From assembly GCF_003664125.1 (NCBI RefSeq), contig NZ_RCCP01000001.1:868001-932000 (forward strand): a stretch of DNA of 64,000 nucleotides, given 5' to 3'. Positions 63,161 to 64,000 of the stretch are shown one piece after another. Position 1 is the first letter of the stretch, and each line of letters begins with the position of its first letter. Source of the DNA: Planococcus citreus. Lineage in GTDB: Bacteria; Bacillota; Bacilli; Bacillales_A; Planococcaceae. Below the pieces are notes generated by a model. That model had not been told where the DNA came from and searched no databases. It was given only the letters and a program-made list of their open reading frames with translations. The position numbers and the translations under genes are program-made.

Positions 63161-64000
63161 CCTGCGTTTCCGAAGCAAATCCTCCGCTGCCCCTGAGCCG
63201 AATATCACGCCGATCACAATGAGCACGAGGCCGATCAAATGACCCGGCGTAATCGTTTCACCGAGAATGAGGCTTGCCGCCACGAGCGAGAACAGCGTAT
63301 TCAGGTTCATGAAAATTGCCGCTTTCGTCGGTCCTGCCTGGCCAATCGAGTAATTGTAAAGCATATGCCCGACCGCTGTACCAAGCATTCCCGAAAAGAA
63401 GAACGCCAGCCAGAACGACGATGGAACTGCCGCGAATGCCGCAATTTCTCCCGGCTCCTGGATGAGCGCGATGATGAACAACACGATCGCCCCCGTCACG
63501 AGCATGTATCCCGTCAACAGACGCGGATCCAGTGAACGCGCTGCATTTGCTATGACAATATAACTGAAGACCTGTGCCAAAATGGAGATGAAGACCAATA
63601 TATCGCCTAGACTCAAGCCCGATGCCGAGTCGCTCCCGACCATTACTGTCGTGGCGACGCCGGCAAAACCGATGAACACCCCGAGCCATTGCAGCCTAGA
63701 TGGCACATTACGCATGATCAGCGATACGAGAACCGCCGTCAGCATCGGCCCGGTCCCGAGAATCAACCCAGCGTTCGTTCCGGAAGTAATCGCCAACCCT
63801 TGAGACAGGAAATAATGGTGCGCCACTACGTTGAGCAAAGCTCCTAACAATATGTATTTCCAATCGCTGCGCTTTGGCCAGCGCATCATGCCGAGCGATG
63901 CCAAAATGATCAGCACGGTCACGCCTGCCAGCAAGATCCGAAACGCCGTCAGCGTGACCGGATCGACAAATTCCAATAAATACTTGACCGCTGCGAGGTT
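63143..64000 (-). CDS. EamA (DMT) family transporter, 5' end outside window
   Basis: At least 285 residues of a ten-helix EamA transporter. The frame is open to the window edge, reading NLAAVKYLLEFVDPVTLTAFRILLAG, which is the normal first-helix exit and second-helix start of the family, so about 20 residues plus the start lie beyond 64000. A TTG at 63976 would give a truncated first domain and is rejected as the start. Both EamA repeats are present (about 1-125 and 135-265), and the protein ends in a basic tail (RKRRKRLPV). It exports or imports a metabolite that cannot be predicted. Confidence 0.9.
   Translation of the reverse strand, partial: NLAAVKYLLEFVDPVTLTAFRILLAGVTVLIILASLGMMRWPKRSDWKYILLGALLNVVAHHYFLSQGLAITSGTNAGLILGTGPMLTAVLVSLIMRNVPSRLQWLGVFIGFAGVATTVMVGSDSASGLSLGDILVFISILAQVFSYIVIANAARSLDPRLLTGYMLVTGAIVLFIIALIQEPGEIAAFAAVPSSFWLAFFFSGMLGTAVGHMLYNYSIGQAGPTKAAIFMNLNTLFSLVAASLILGETITPGHLIGLVLIVIGVIFGSGAAEDLLRKRRKRLPV

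Overview
The window looks like chromosome of a Gram-positive, low-to-mid GC Bacillota, most likely Planococcaceae (Planococcus/Planomicrobium-like). This is inferred from strong AGGAGG-type ribosome sites with many GTG/TTG starts, Bacillus-type gene families (prs, RocB-like, RsbR-type stressosome protein, LytB/LytC-type autolysins, LTA-synthase-like sulfatase) and an unusually large set of proteins with cell-wall-binding repeat 2 (CWB2). No rRNA, tRNA, CRISPR array, prophage or complete insertion sequence is visible.

Layout. 1-8.4 kb: a partial lipoprotein, small membrane proteins, prs, a fused OppB/OppC-like permease, a CPCC-type zinc-ribbon protein and a DUF3885 protein. 8.5-10.2 kb: two half-size YdcZ-type transporters around a Crp/Fnr regulator. 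10.4-13.2 kb: an RsbR-like STAS protein, an SRPBCC protein, a methyltransferase and a GNAT. 13.3-15.3 kb: a MATE exporter with a TetR regulator; both promoters carry the same 28-bp operator-like repeat. 15.4-19.0 kb: a thiamine salvage operon (tenA-thiM-thiD-thiE-thiW) behind a TPP riboswitch with its own terminator.

19.4-58.6 kb is largely a cell-surface region. It holds an HtrA-like lipoprotein protease, an OatA-like acyltransferase, a large secreted nuclease, a MurJ-like flippase/PIG-L deacetylase/O-antigen ligase/GNAT operon, two 5'-nucleotidase-family proteins, a subtilase, an amidase, an LTA-synthase-like enzyme, a SpoIID/LytB protein, an NlpC/P60 hydrolase and a wecC-tagA-glycosyltransferase operon. 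Five of these proteins carry exactly three CWB2 repeats each, placed C-terminally (three proteins), internally (one) or N-terminally (one). The wecC-tagA operon could make the ManNAcA-containing wall polymer they bind (inference).

Three intergenic gaps in this region (about 31.75-32.66, 43.77-44.79 and 50.23-51.13 kb) hold the same composite non-coding repeat in the same orientation: two tandem ~245-bp units, a conserved leader, a long imperfect hairpin and two short tails. The middle copy is interrupted twice by a smaller element with three hairpins whose stems show compensatory change. A solitary hairpin copy lies at 19.2 kb. This repeat family is the least explained structure in the window.

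58.8-64 kb: an alanine/glycine:cation symporter, two M20-type amidohydrolases/peptidases (one RocB-like) and the 3' part of an EamA transporter that runs off the end.
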